This document shows, one piece after another, positions 28,773 to 39,888 of a stretch of 64,000 bases of DNA. The translations under genes were made by a program, and so were the position numbers. The notes beneath the pieces were generated by a model. It was not told where the DNA came from, did not search any database, and saw nothing but the letters and a program-made list of their open reading frames with translations. Source of the stretch: a bacterium. GTDB taxonomy: Bacteria > Bacillota > Bacilli > Lactobacillales > Streptococcaceae. Each line of letters opens with the position of its first letter. Position 1 is the stretch's first letter. The stretch lies in contig CAJNBP010000007.1 of the NCBI GenBank assembly GCA_905221035.1, forward strand, positions 1 through 64,000, read 5' to 3'.

Positions 28773-28813
28773 TATTCTAGTATAGCACACTTTTAGAATT
28801 AAGAAAAGACTTT

Positions 28814-29725
28814 TTATCTACTTTCTTTCGCTTCTTCTACCGATAGGAAAATCATGGGCAAAATAATCAAGGCCATCGCTAGAAGAAGGGACCAGTCCAC
28901 TACCAATCCTAAGAACAAAACACTCAAGAGAGCAGAAGAGAGAGGTTCACTGGCACTGATAACGGAAACCACCAAAGGAGAAACCAAGGACACAGCCTTC
29001 ATGGAAATAAAAAAAGCAAAAGCCGTTCCAAAGAAAGCAATAATGAGGCAAATCAAGATACTCCAAATATCAAGAGTAAAGGAAAGCTGATAAACCGGCG
29101 AGAGGACATTGCTAAATAGACCTGCCAAAATCATCCCCCACCCAACTGTGGGAACAAAACCGTATCTCTTTGCGAAAGGTTGAGGTAAGATAACATTAAA
29201 CATGACCCCCATGGCACTCAGCAAACCCGTCACAAGTGCTAACGGTGTCATGGATAATTGAGAGAGATCCCCCTTTGTCGCCATCAAGCCAACACCCAAC
29301 ATGGCAATCAAAACATAGAAAATAGCGCTTTTTGACGCTCGTTTTTGATAAACCAAGCGATTGTAAAAGAGGATAAAAACAGGACTGATAAACTGTAAAA
29401 TAGTTGCTGTCGCTGCATTTGAGTATTCTACACAGAGATAGAAAAAATACTGAACTGAGAAAATTCCCAAAATAGCATAGGCCAAAAAGGGCAGGTAATT
29501 TTTCTTGTCTCGCCAAATATCAAACACTTGCGATTTTAATTTCATCGCAGACCAAATGAGCACAAGACCCCCTGCCAGTGTCAAACGCATAGAGGTAATC
29601 CAGCCAGAAGACACTTGATAATTAGTAAAGAAATATTCTCCTAAAATTCCACAGATTCCCCATATTAAGCCAGATAGGAGCGAATAAATGGTTCCTTTAA
29701 CAATCTTTTTCTGATACTGATTCAT
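28814..29725 (-). CDS. EamA/DMT-family transporter
   Basis: 303 residues with about ten hydrophobic segments arranged as two EamA repeats (IYSLLSGLIWGICGILGEY... and MTPLALVTGLLSAMGVMFNV...). The family exports or imports metabolites across the membrane; the substrate is not predictable. The ATG at 29725 is chosen because the longer frame runs through the PBP1b terminator. There is no ribosome site: a TACAAT -10 ends only 6 nt before the ATG, so the mRNA may be leaderless. Confidence 0.82.
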   Translation of the reverse strand: MNQYQKKIVKGTIYSLLSGLIWGICGILGEYFFTNYQVSSGWITSMRLTLAGGLVLIWSAMKLKSQVFDIWRDKKNYLPFLAYAILGIFSVQYFFYLCVEYSNAATATILQFISPVFILFYNRLVYQKRASKSAIFYVLIAMLGVGLMATKGDLSQLSMTPLALVTGLLSAMGVMFNVILPQPFAKRYGFVPTVGWGMILAGLFSNVLSPVYQLSFTLDIWSILICLIIAFFGTAFAFFISMKAVSLVSPLVVSVISASEPLSSALLSVLFLGLVVDWSLLLAMALIILPMIFLSVEEAKESR

Positions 29726-29731
29726 ATCTTT

Positions 29732-29740
29732 ATTGTAACA
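29732..29740 (-). promoter_or_regulatory. EamA gene promoter abutting its start codon
   Basis: TGTTACAAT (extended -10) on the minus strand, with AAAGAT between it and ATG. A start 6-8 nt downstream falls on the A of the start codon. Confidence 0.6.
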
Positions 29741-29754
29741 CGAAAGGAAAAAAG

Positions 29755-29790
29755 AAAAAAGTGGCAATCCATTGATTAGCCACTTCATTT
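29755..29790 (-). terminator. PBP1b terminator
   Basis: On the minus strand AAGTGGC and GCCACTT, extended by AAT/ATT with one bulge, pair around a 6-nt loop and are followed by TTTTTT. It lies 18 bp after the PBP1b stop. Confidence 0.85.
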
Positions 29791-29807
29791 AGCACAGTTT
29801 ATAGAAC

Positions 29808-32324
<2,517 letters not shown>

Positions 32325-32423
32325 TCAATAAAATAGCCACTTTCTTCCCTATTCTGCTAGGCTATTGCCCAAGTTTGTGATACAATAGGTAGAAACAATA
32401 ATTTTAAAAAGGAGAAAAGACAC

Positions 32424-33680
32424 ATGCACATTTTTGATGAGCTAAAAGAGCGTGGTTTGATTTTTCAAACGACTGATGAAGAAGCTTTGCGTAAAGCCCT
32501 AGAAGAAGGTCAAGTTTCTTATTATACTGGCTACGATCCAACTGCTGACAGCCTTCACCTAGGCCACCTTGTCGCAATCTTGACAAGTCGTCGCTTGCAA
32601 CTAGCAGGTCACAAACCTTATGCGCTTGTTGGCGGTGCTACAGGTCTCATCGGAGATCCGTCCTTCAAAGATGCTGAGCGTAGTCTCCAAACAAAAGACA
32701 CAGTAGATGGCTGGGTCAAGTCTATCCAAGGACAACTTTCTCGTTTTCTTGACTTTGAAAATGGTGAAAATAAAGCTGTCATGGTCAACAACTACGACTG
32801 GTTTGGCAGCATCAGCTTCATTGACTTCCTCCGTGATATTGGAAAATACTTCACGGTCAACTACATGATGAGTAAGGAGTCTGTGAAAAAACGGATTGAA
32901 ACTGGAATTTCTTACACTGAGTTCGCTTACCAAATCATGCAAGGTTACGACTTCTTCGTTCTTAACCAAGACCACAACGTAACGCTACAAATCGGTGGTT
33001 CTGACCAGTGGGGAAATATGACAGCTGGTACTGAATTGCTTCGTCGTAAGGCTGACAAAACTGGACACGTTATCACAGTTCCACTGATCACAGATGCAAC
33101 TGGTAAGAAATTTGGTAAATCAGAAGGAAACGCAGTCTGGCTCAATCCTGAAAAAACTTCGCCATACGAAATGTACCAATTCTGGATGAATGTGATGGAC
33201 GCTGACGCTGTTCGCTTCTTGAAAATCTTTACTTTCTTGTCACTTGATGAGATTGAAGACATCCGCAAACAGTTCGAAGCTGCTCCACACGAACGCTTGG
33301 CTCAAAAAGTCTTGGCTCGTGAAGTGGTCACACTTGTTCACGGCGAAGAAGCTTACAAAGAAGCCCTCAACATCACTGAGCAACTCTTTGCTGGAAATAT
33401 CAAGAACCTTTCTGTCAAAGAGCTCAAACAAGGACTTCGTGGTGTACCAAACTACCAAGTACAGGCAGACGAAAACCATAATATCGTAGAACTGCTCGTG
33501 TCATCTGGTGTGGTTAACTCAAAACGCCAAGCCCGTGAAGACGTTCAAAACGGTGCTATCTACGTAAACGGTGACCGCATCCAAGACCTTGACTATGTCT
33601 TGAGTGACGCAGATAAGTTAGAGAATGAACTGACTGTTATCCGTCGTGGGAAGAAAAAATATTTTGTATTGACTTACTAA
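32424..33680 (+). CDS. tyrS: Tyrosyl-tRNA synthetase
   Basis: A 418-residue class I synthetase charging tRNA-Tyr. The HIGH motif is HLGH ([14 protein letters not shown], near residue 46), the KMSKS loop is KFGKSEGN (near residue 231), and a C-terminal S4-type RNA-binding domain ([17 protein letters not shown], from near residue 356) is present. AAAAGGAG precedes the start. It is divergent from pbp1b; an extended -10 TGATACAAT lies about 40 bp upstream, and no T-box is visible in the short leader. Confidence 0.97.
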   Translation: MHIFDELKERGLIFQTTDEEALRKALEEGQVSYYTGYDPTADSLHLGHLVAILTSRRLQLAGHKPYALVGGATGLIGDPSFKDAERSLQTKDTVDGWVKSIQGQLSRFLDFENGENKAVMVNNYDWFGSISFIDFLRDIGKYFTVNYMMSKESVKKRIETGISYTEFAYQIMQGYDFFVLNQDHNVTLQIGGSDQWGNMTAGTELLRRKADKTGHVITVPLITDATGKKFGKSEGNAVWLNPEKTSPYEMYQFWMNVMDADAVRFLKIFTFLSLDEIEDIRKQFEAAPHERLAQKVLAREVVTLVHGEEAYKEALNITEQLFAGNIKNLSVKELKQGLRGVPNYQVQADENHNIVELLVSSGVVNSKRQAREDVQNGAIYVNGDRIQDLDYVLSDADKLENELTVIRRGKKKYFVLTY

Positions 33681-33700
33681 ACTGTTCAACATTTACCTAT

Positions 33701-33741
33701 AAAAAAAGGAGCTACCCTCGAGAAAGGTAACTCCTTTTTGC
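33701..33741. terminator. Bidirectional terminator between tyrS and ATPase
   Basis: AAAAGGAG-TACC and GGTA-CTCCTTTT type arms pair with mismatched bases, flanked by A and T runs on both sides, so it can serve both convergent genes. Confidence 0.75.
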
Positions 33742-33757
33742 TGTTAATAGTCCCCAC

Positions 33758-35818
33758 CTATCCCTTAATAGACAGGCTACGCAGGACTATGCGCAAGGTT
33801 GTTAGATTATGTAAGATAGAGAGATTTGAAGGACTGAGCCAATTAAACAAGCCAAAGCCAATCAAACTACTATTTACGACAACGGTATCTTGAATATTCT
33901 TCTTGATGAGTGTTTGCAAAGATGATGATAGCCAATCCAACTCTTGGAAGAAATCCAAACGATTATCTAACAATAAGATATCACTCATCTGCTTAGAAAT
34001 ATCTGCGCTCTCATTCATCACCACACCGATATCTGATAGGGTTAGAGCAGCTGAGTCATTCAACCCATCCCCAACCATCAAAATAGTGTGACCTGCTTTC
34101 TGCAGTTCCTCTACTAACTCAAATTTCCCATCAGGTTTCAAATCTGTATAAACCTGATCAAAGGGCAAATCTTTGACTAATTCCTCTGTCCTAACCAAGG
34201 TGTCCCCTGTTGCCAGAATCAATTTTTTCCCTTGTGCCTTAAGTTTCTCCAAGGCTGCTTTTGCTTCTTTTCTCAAAGGAGTATGAATGCAGAACATTCC
34301 AATCAATTCATTCTGATAAGCCAAGAATAAGAGATTGTAGTGACTCTTGTACTCTTCAATTAAAGCATTTTGTTCTGAACTGATATGAATCTGTTCATCC
34401 TGCATTAAAACATAATTCCCAATAAGAACTGGTTGCCCATCTATATGAGATTTGATCCCCTTGCTTGCGATATATTGGAGTTTCCCATGCATTTCCTCAT
34501 GTTCAATTCCCTCTATTTCAGCTTGCTTGACGATGGCATTAGCAATAGGATGATAAATGTGTTCCTCAAGACAGGCACTGATTCTGAGAATATCTTCCTC
34601 ACTATAGTCCCCAAAAGGTAACACCTTTTCAACTATCGGATAGCTAGTTGTGATTGTTCCCGTCTTATCAAATAAGAAAGTATCAACTTCTAGATATTTC
34701 TCCAGAACATCTCCATCCTTAATCACCATTTCACGGTTCAACCCCTCCTTGATAGCTGTCAAATAAGCTACAGGAGTAGAAATTTTCAAAGCGCAGGAGA
34801 AATCGACCAATAGGAAAGAAATAGCCTTAGAAAAAGAACCTGTTAATAGGTAAGTCAGACCAGCCCCCAAGAAATTATATTTGACGACCTTGTCCGCCAT
34901 CTTGATGAAATAGCGTTGTTTCGTTTTCTTGTTTTCTTCAGATTTCTTCATCAACTCAATCAGTTGTAAAACCCGGCTGTTCATCTGATTATCGGTTACA
35001 CGAATGCGTAACTCTCCAGTTTCTAATACTGTATTTGCACAAACCAAATCAGACTCTCTTTTTTCAACTGGAAAACTCTCTCCTGTCAAGGAACTTTCGT
35101 TGACCATACCTAAACCTGAAACCACTTGTCCATCAAACAGAATTTCATTTCCTTGAGATAGGACCAAGACATCTCCTATTTGAACATCGGAACTCTTGAT
35201 ACTAACGACCGTATCGCCCTGCACTAAGAATACATCGCTCTCTTTTGCAAGAAGACTCTGTTCTAAATCTGTTGCAGTTTTTTTCAAGGACCATTGATCT
35301 AAATGATTCCCCAAATCAAGCATAAACATGATGTTGCTGGCAGTCTTGGATTGGTTCATAAACAAGGACAATAAAATCGCCGAACAGTCCAAGACTTCCA
35401 TCGTTAATTCCTTACGCGCTAGTGTTTGATAGGCTTCTCTAATATAACCCAAAGCCTGATAACAAGTCCATATATAGCGAATAGGATACGGCACAAAACT
35501 ACGAAAAAGTATACGCTTAACCGCTGCACCTGAAACAATAGAATAAGCACTCTCTTCTCTACGAATGGGAAGAGTCATCAACTCAGAAACTTTCCCTTTA
35601 TCAATTCTTTTTAAAAAGGCTTCTGCATTATCTAATACAGAAAAGCCTTCTTTTATGCGTAGAGTAAAGTGCTGTTGATCCATGTAAAACTGGATAGACT
35701 CAATCCCCTTTTCATCTCTCGCCAAGGAACGAAGATAGTCTTGAATATCCAAGGTGAGTGAAAAAGAAGATGATAGTCTGATATGTTGGTATCCTCTATG
35801 TAGCACTTTAAAAGACAT
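33758..35818 (-). CDS. P-type metal-transporting ATPase
   Basis: 686 residues. Actuator motif LTGESFPVEK (near residue 243), phosphorylation motif DKTGTITT (near residue 384) and hinge GDGLNDSAALT (near residue 584) are all intact. The membrane segment before the phosphorylation domain reads SCALKISTP, lacking the CPC/CPx pair of classical heavy-metal ATPases, so it belongs to an atypical P1B-like group and its ion is uncertain. There is no N-terminal MxCxxC metal domain. It sits 1 bp after a small membrane protein gene and is surely cotranscribed. It corresponds to the conserved ATPase beside tyrS in pneumococcus. Confidence 0.88.
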   Translation of the reverse strand: MSFKVLHRGYQHIRLSSSFSLTLDIQDYLRSLARDEKGIESIQFYMDQQHFTLRIKEGFSVLDNAEAFLKRIDKGKVSELMTLPIRREESAYSIVSGAAVKRILFRSFVPYPIRYIWTCYQALGYIREAYQTLARKELTMEVLDCSAILLSLFMNQSKTASNIMFMLDLGNHLDQWSLKKTATDLEQSLLAKESDVFLVQGDTVVSIKSSDVQIGDVLVLSQGNEILFDGQVVSGLGMVNESSLTGESFPVEKRESDLVCANTVLETGELRIRVTDNQMNSRVLQLIELMKKSEENKKTKQRYFIKMADKVVKYNFLGAGLTYLLTGSFSKAISFLLVDFSCALKISTPVAYLTAIKEGLNREMVIKDGDVLEKYLEVDTFLFDKTGTITTSYPIVEKVLPFGDYSEEDILRISACLEEHIYHPIANAIVKQAEIEGIEHEEMHGKLQYIASKGIKSHIDGQPVLIGNYVLMQDEQIHISSEQNALIEEYKSHYNLLFLAYQNELIGMFCIHTPLRKEAKAALEKLKAQGKKLILATGDTLVRTEELVKDLPFDQVYTDLKPDGKFELVEELQKAGHTILMVGDGLNDSAALTLSDIGVVMNESADISKQMSDILLLDNRLDFFQELDWLSSSLQTLIKKNIQDTVVVNSSLIGFGLFNWLSPSNLSILHNLTTLRIVLRSLSIKG

Positions 35819-35819
35819 A

Positions 35820-36098
35820 TTATTCTCCTATAAGGCTATCTAATTGCTCTTCTTTTTTCTCTTGCTCGTACAAATATTTGGCATCTTGCAAGACATCGTC
35901 TCCATGTTGCTTCACAACAGAAACAGATGCATCTAGCCCGTCTTTCAACTTGTAAGCCTTAGCCAAAGCTTTAGAATAACCTTTTTTAGCTTCCTTACTT
36001 GCCAAGATTTTCAAACCAAGGGTACCAAATGCGACACCACCCAAAAAGAGTGATGATTTTTTCGCAACTTTTGCGACGCTTAATACTTCTTTTAACAT
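35820..36098 (-). CDS. Small partner of the P-type ATPase (DUF6110-like)
   Basis: 92 residues. A Gly-rich hydrophobic segment (SLFLGGVAFGTLGLKIL, about residues 15-31), then SKEAKKGYSKALAKAYKLKDG and an acidic, helical C-terminus. AGGAGG precedes the start, and the ATPase follows after 1 bp. The layout of a short hydrophobic segment with an E-A-K-K-G motif, co-encoded with a metal ATPase, resembles the PacL-type scaffold proteins of mycobacterial metal efflux; the link is inference from architecture only. Confidence 0.75.
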   Translation of the reverse strand: MLKEVLSVAKVAKKSSLFLGGVAFGTLGLKILASKEAKKGYSKALAKAYKLKDGLDASVSVVKQHGDDVLQDAKYLYEQEKKEEQLDSLIGE

Positions 36099-36248
36099 AC
36101 TTATTTCCTCCTAGCTATTATTATATATCAATTTAGATATAAAAGCAATTTAATTTTGGTACTTTGAAAAGTAATGATACTACTATTTAATTCTATTACA
36201 AATCATCCTAAAGTTGCTTTCACTGGTCTCTTTTGATACACTTAAACT

Positions 36249-37097
36249 ATGAATACAAATCTCAAACCCAAACTTCAGCGTTTTGCTTCTGCGACTGCCT
36301 TTGCCTGTCCTATCTGCCAAGAAAATCTGACTCTGCTAGAGACTAGTCTCAAATGCAACAATCGCCATTCTTTTGACTTGGCTAAATTTGGCTATGTCAA
36401 TCTGGCACCTCAAATCAAGCAATCTGCCAACTACGACAAAGAAAACTTTCAAAACCGCCAACAAATCCTAGAATCCGGCTTTTACCAAGCTATCTTAGAT
36501 GCTGTATCTGACTTGCTTGCAAGCTCAAAAACTACCACAACAATTTTGGATATCGGTTGTGGTGAAGGTTTCTATTCTCGAAAACTCCAAGAAAGTCACC
36601 CTGACAAAACCTTCTATGCCTTTGATATTTCCAAAGATTCCGTCCAAATCGCTGCCAAGAGTGAACCCAACTGGGCAGTCAACTGGTTCGTTGGCGACTT
36701 GGCTCGTCTTCCTATAAAAGACACTAGTATGGATATTCTGCTTGATATCTTTTCGCCTGCCAACTATGGAGAATTTCGCCGTGTTTTATCCAAAGACGGT
36801 ATCTTGATAAAGGTTATCCCAACTGAAAATCACCTCAAAGAAATCCGTCAAAGGGTACAGGACCAACTGACAAACAAGGACTATTCTAACCAAGATATCA
36901 AGGAGCATTTCCAGGAACACTTTACCATCCTATCTAGTCAAACTGCCTCTCTGACTAAGACTATCACAGCAGATCAGCTCCAAGCCCTACTCAGTATGAC
37001 TCCACTCCTCTTTCACGTCGACCAGAGCAAGATTGACTGGAGCCAATTGACAGAGATTACTATTGAAGCTGAGATTCTGATTGGGAAAGTACTGTAA
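36249..37097 (+). CDS. rlmA: 23S rRNA (guanine-N1)-methyltransferase RlmA(II)
   Basis: 282 residues. An N-terminal zinc finger (CPICQENL near residue 20 and CNNRH near residue 36) is followed by a SAM methyltransferase domain with ILDIGCGEGFYSRKL (near residue 98). The family methylates N1 of G748 in 23S rRNA in Gram-positives (TlrB/RlmAII), which affects susceptibility to macrolide-type drugs. A terminator follows at 37105-37138. Confidence 0.92.
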   Translation: MNTNLKPKLQRFASATAFACPICQENLTLLETSLKCNNRHSFDLAKFGYVNLAPQIKQSANYDKENFQNRQQILESGFYQAILDAVSDLLASSKTTTTILDIGCGEGFYSRKLQESHPDKTFYAFDISKDSVQIAAKSEPNWAVNWFVGDLARLPIKDTSMDILLDIFSPANYGEFRRVLSKDGILIKVIPTENHLKEIRQRVQDQLTNKDYSNQDIKEHFQEHFTILSSQTASLTKTITADQLQALLSMTPLLFHVDQSKIDWSQLTEITIEAEILIGKVL

Positions 37098-37104
37098 TTG
37101 GCAC

Positions 37105-37138
37105 AAAAAACCGCATTTCAAAAAGATCTGCGGTTTTA
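37105..37138 (+). terminator. rlmA terminator
   Basis: AAAACCGCA and TGCGGTTTT form a 9-bp stem with a 13-nt loop, 10 bp after the rlmA stop, flanked by A and T runs. Confidence 0.8.
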
Positions 37139-37203
37139 AATTTCAATTTTTAAACTATCTATCCGAAAAATTTAGGAAATTTACCAATTCTAAGTTCTAA
37201 ACT

Positions 37204-37419
37204 TTATTTTCGATTCGAGATAACAAACTTATCAATAAATAGTAAGTGATATAATGCAAGTGTAATTCCAAATAAGCACCCATGATAAGAGATTTCTTGA
37301 TGGGTAAGTGGAAAAAGAGTATCATTACCCATCAAGAAGCATGTCAAAATAACAAATACAATCCAAAATAAATCCGTCCATTTATATTTTGAAAAATATT
37401 TTTTAACATAATAGCACAT
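37204..37419 (-). CDS. Small two-segment membrane protein, copy 1
   Basis: 71 residues with two hydrophobic stretches (WTDLFWIVFVILTCFL and FGITLALYHLLFIDKFV). Nearly identical to the 68-residue protein at 39438-39644: apart from the first few residues they differ at only a few positions. The ribosome site is weak compared with copy 2, so this copy may be poorly expressed. No function was recognised. Confidence 0.6.
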   Translation of the reverse strand: MCYYVKKYFSKYKWTDLFWIVFVILTCFLMGNDTLFPLTHQEISYHGCLFGITLALYHLLFIDKFVISNRK

Positions 37420-37487
37420 TTTCTTGACTACAATAACATTATATGATAAAATGTAAGCGGATACAAATAAAAAGGAGGATTGATATT

Positions 37488-37688
37488 ATGAACGAAAAAA
37501 AACGTACATATTTTATTTGTGCAAGTATTATTATTTCATCTATAATTTTAGGACTCTTTATTTATAAAGGAATTTATGACGGATTTGACGTTTTGGGTCA
37601 ATTTACAAACGATGGCCTCAGGGTAATTAGTACTAATATTAGTACTGTTGGTAATAATATTAGTACTAATATTAGTAATAATAGGTAG
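37488..37688 (+). CDS. Small membrane-anchored protein with Asn/Ser-rich tail
   Basis: 66 residues. A basic start (MNEKKRTY), one membrane segment (about residues 8-26) and a C-terminus with repeated STNIS/NNIS units encoded by ATTAGTACTAATATT-type DNA repeats. AAAGGAGG stands 9 bp upstream of the ATG at 37488, which decides the start over a longer frame. It is divergent from copy 1 of the small membrane protein. Function unknown. Confidence 0.7.
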   Translation: MNEKKRTYFICASIIISSIILGLFIYKGIYDGFDVLGQFTNDGLRVISTNISTVGNNISTNISNNR

Positions 37689-37740
37689 TTAATAGTAATA
37701 GAATTCAAATAAAAAACGGTAATTTAGTGAATGAACTGCA

Positions 37741-37777
37741 CCCCAAAAGTTAGACAGAAAAAATCTAACTTTTGGGG
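37741..37777 (+). terminator. Hairpin at IS3 left end
   Basis: A perfect 14-bp inverted repeat (CCCCAAAAGTTAGA and TCTAACTTTTGGGG) with a 9-nt loop starts inside the terminal repeat and ends 10 bp before orfA, followed by TGTTTTTATT. It would block transcription entering from outside and could also hide the orfA start. Confidence 0.7.
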
Positions 37778-37787
37778 TGTTTTTATT

Positions 37788-38303
37788 ATGAAATTAACTT
37801 ATGATGATAAAGTTCAGATCTATAAACTTAGAAAACAAGGATATAGCTTAGAGAAGCTTTCAAATAAATTCGGGATAAACAATTCTAATCTTAGGTACAT
37901 GATTAAATTGATTGATCGTTACGGAATAGAGTTCGTCAAAAAAGGAAAAAATCGTTACTATTCTCCCGATTTAAAACAAGAAATGATTCATAAAGTCTTA
38001 CATGAAGGCTGGACTAAAGATAGAGTTTCTCTTGAATACGGCCTCCCAAGTCGTACGATACTTCTTAATTGGCTAGCACAATACAAGAAAAACGGGTATA
38101 CTATTGTTGAGAAAACAAGAGGGAGAGTACCTAAAATGGGACGTAAGCCAAAAACGAGACCTGAAGAGAGGACAGAATTAGAACGTCTTCAAGCAGAAAA
38201 TGAGTACCTGAGAGCGGAGAATGCTATCCTAAAAAAGTTAAGAGAACTCCGATTGAAGGAGGAAAAAGAGAAAGAAGAAAGACAGAAATTGTTCAAGAAT
38301 TAA
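37788..38303 (+). CDS. IS3-family transposase OrfA
   Basis: 171 residues: helix-turn-helix domains ([27 protein letters not shown]; a second near residue 75) and a C-terminal leucine-zipper-like coiled coil ([22 protein letters not shown]). It binds the IS ends. The start at 37788 follows the end hairpin. It overlaps orfB as TAATG rather than through an obvious slippery frameshift. Confidence 0.9.
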   Translation: MKLTYDDKVQIYKLRKQGYSLEKLSNKFGINNSNLRYMIKLIDRYGIEFVKKGKNRYYSPDLKQEMIHKVLHEGWTKDRVSLEYGLPSRTILLNWLAQYKKNGYTIVEKTRGRVPKMGRKPKTRPEERTELERLQAENEYLRAENAILKKLRELRLKEEKEKEERQKLFKN

Positions 38304-39136
38304 TGACTGAGTTTTCGTTAGATATTCTTCTAAAAGCCATTAAACTAGCTCGTTCGACCTACTACTATCACTTGAAACAGCTAGATAAACCAGATAAGGA
38401 CCAAGAGCTTAAAGCTAAAATTCAATCCATTTTTATCGAACACAAGGGAAATTATGGTTATCGTCGGATTCATTTAGAACTAAGAAATCGTGGATATCTG
38501 GTAAATCATAAAAGAGTTCAACGCTTGATGAAAGTACTCAATTTACAAGCTAAAATGCGACAGAAACGAAAATATTCTTCTCATAAAGGAGACGTTGGCA
38601 AGAAAGCAGATAATCTTATTCAACGCCAATTTGAAGCAGCCAAACCAATGGAAAAGTGCTACACAGATGTGACAGAATTTGCCATTCCAGCAAGTACTCA
38701 AAAGCTTTACTTATCACCAGTTTTAGATGGCTTTAACAGCGAAATTATTGCTTTTAATCTTTCTTGTTCGCCTAATTTAGAACAAGTACAAACAATGTTG
38801 GAACAGGCATTCACAGAGAAACGCTACGAGAATACGATTCTCCATAGTGACCAAGGCTGGCAATATCAACACGATTCTTATCATCAGTTTCTTGAGGGTA
38901 AGGGAATTCAAGCATCCATGTCACGTAAGGGTAACAGTCCAGACAACGGTATGATGGAGTCCTTCTTTGGAATTCTGAAATCGGAAATATTTTACGGTTA
39001 TGAGAAGTCGTTTCAGTCGCTTAAGCAATTGGAACAAGCTATTGTAGACTATATTGATTACTACAACAACAAGAGAATTAAGGTAAAACTAAAAGGACTT
39101 AGTCCTGTGCAATACAGAACTAAATCCTTTGAATAA
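38303..39136 (+). CDS. IS3-family transposase OrfB (integrase core)
   Basis: 277 residues. An HTH_21 segment (HKGNYGYRRIHLELRNRGYLVNHKRVQRLM) and an rve/DDE integrase core with Asp in CYTDVTEF (near residue 125), Asp in LHSDQGWQYQ (near residue 186) and Glu in DNGMMESFFG (near residue 222). The reading frame is intact. Confidence 0.94.
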   Translation: MTEFSLDILLKAIKLARSTYYYHLKQLDKPDKDQELKAKIQSIFIEHKGNYGYRRIHLELRNRGYLVNHKRVQRLMKVLNLQAKMRQKRKYSSHKGDVGKKADNLIQRQFEAAKPMEKCYTDVTEFAIPASTQKLYLSPVLDGFNSEIIAFNLSCSPNLEQVQTMLEQAFTEKRYENTILHSDQGWQYQHDSYHQFLEGKGIQASMSRKGNSPDNGMMESFFGILKSEIFYGYEKSFQSLKQLEQAIVDYIDYYNNKRIKVKLKGLSPVQYRTKSFE

Positions 39137-39211
39137 ATTAATTGTCTAACTTTTTGGGGTCAGTACTCAAAAAACTTGGTAGTATGCGTTTTGTTATAGT
39201 TTCCATACACA

Positions 39212-39382
39212 TTAAGGGGAATTAGTTGAAATCAGTTCTCTTAATAACCATTGAATACCATATAGTACATTTACCCCAAATATGATATAGGCCGTATAAA
39301 TCAAGTATTTCGATTTCTCCCGCCTCAAAGAATAGATCTTGTACAAAATAGATAAATTTAAAATAATAAATAATAGAGACAA
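39212..39382 (-). CDS. Small hydrophobic protein with TTG start
   Basis: 56 residues, two hydrophobic stretches (SLLFIILNLSILY; LIYTAYIIFGVNVLYGIQWL). It uses TTG at 39382 with GGAGGG 6 nt upstream; no ATG is available in frame. It follows the 68-residue membrane protein gene on the same strand by 55 bp, so the two may form a pair. Not recognised; the strong ribosome site and membrane-like composition are the evidence. Confidence 0.5.
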   Translation of the reverse strand: MSLLFIILNLSILYKIYSLRREKSKYLIYTAYIIFGVNVLYGIQWLLRELISTNSP

Positions 39383-39437
39383 AATCTTCCCTCCAAAATA
39401 AATTCTAAAAGTACACAGTTAAGCATAGCCCTAATCT

Positions 39438-39644
39438 TTATTTTCGATTCGAGATAACAAACTTATCAATAAATAGCAAGTGATATAAGGCAAGTGTAAT
39501 TCCCAATAAGCACCCATGATAAGAGATTTCTTGATGGGTAAGGGGGAAAAGAGTATTATTACCCGTCAAGAGGCATGTCAAAATAACAAATAGTATCCAA
39601 AATAAATCAGTCCATTTATATTTTGAAAAATATTTTTTCCACAT
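39438..39644 (-). CDS. Small two-segment membrane protein, copy 2
   Basis: 68 residues, paralogue of the protein at 37204-37419. AAGAAGGTG lies 5-8 bp upstream of the ATG, a better ribosome site than copy 1. The surrounding DNA (about 39433-39640) is highly similar to 37199-37400 in direct orientation. Function unknown. Confidence 0.65.
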   Translation of the reverse strand: MWKKYFSKYKWTDLFWILFVILTCLLTGNNTLFPLTHQEISYHGCLLGITLALYHLLFIDKFVISNRK

Positions 39645-39888
39645 AAGAACACCTTCTTTCTTATAATCATATTATAATACTTTATGTAAGCGAATACAAG
39701 AAATTTGAGGTGATTTTTAAGTAGATTTTGAAGCTGAAAGACCGTAAAAACCAGCATTTAAAGCCTTCACTGTATCTATAATTTCCCTATTTTTAGACAA
39801 GATTGACCCAAATCTACAGCTTTCAAAAAAAAAGCGAATTTCAATCGAAATTCGCTTTTTACAAATCTTATTAGTATAAATTTGTAGC
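39645..39888. other. Gap between small-protein island and malP
   Basis: No gene seen. It holds the malP terminator (39828-39861) and, next to copy 2, an AT-rich stretch with ATTATAATA-like promoter bases. Confidence 0.5.
39828..39861 (-). terminator. malP terminator
   Basis: AAAGCGAATTTC and GAAATTCGCTTT pair perfectly around AAT-type loop bases, with A/T runs on both sides, 28 bp after the malP stop. Confidence 0.85.

Larger units (their letters stand above)
37735..39164 (+). mobile_element. IS3-family insertion sequence (IS150-like)
   Basis: About 1430 bp. Ends ACTGCACCCCAAAAGTTAGACA (left; shown in two parts: ACTGCACCCCAAAA then GTTAGACA) and, inverted at the right, ACTGACCCCAAAAA then GTTAGACA. 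Two genes (orfA, orfB) follow the IS3 plan. Outer limits are approximate because no clear target duplication was found. Confidence 0.88.

Noticed and set aside
37735..39164. Target duplication of the IS3 element
   Set aside because: Bases outside the two ends do not form a clear 3-4 bp direct repeat with any reasonable choice of ends.
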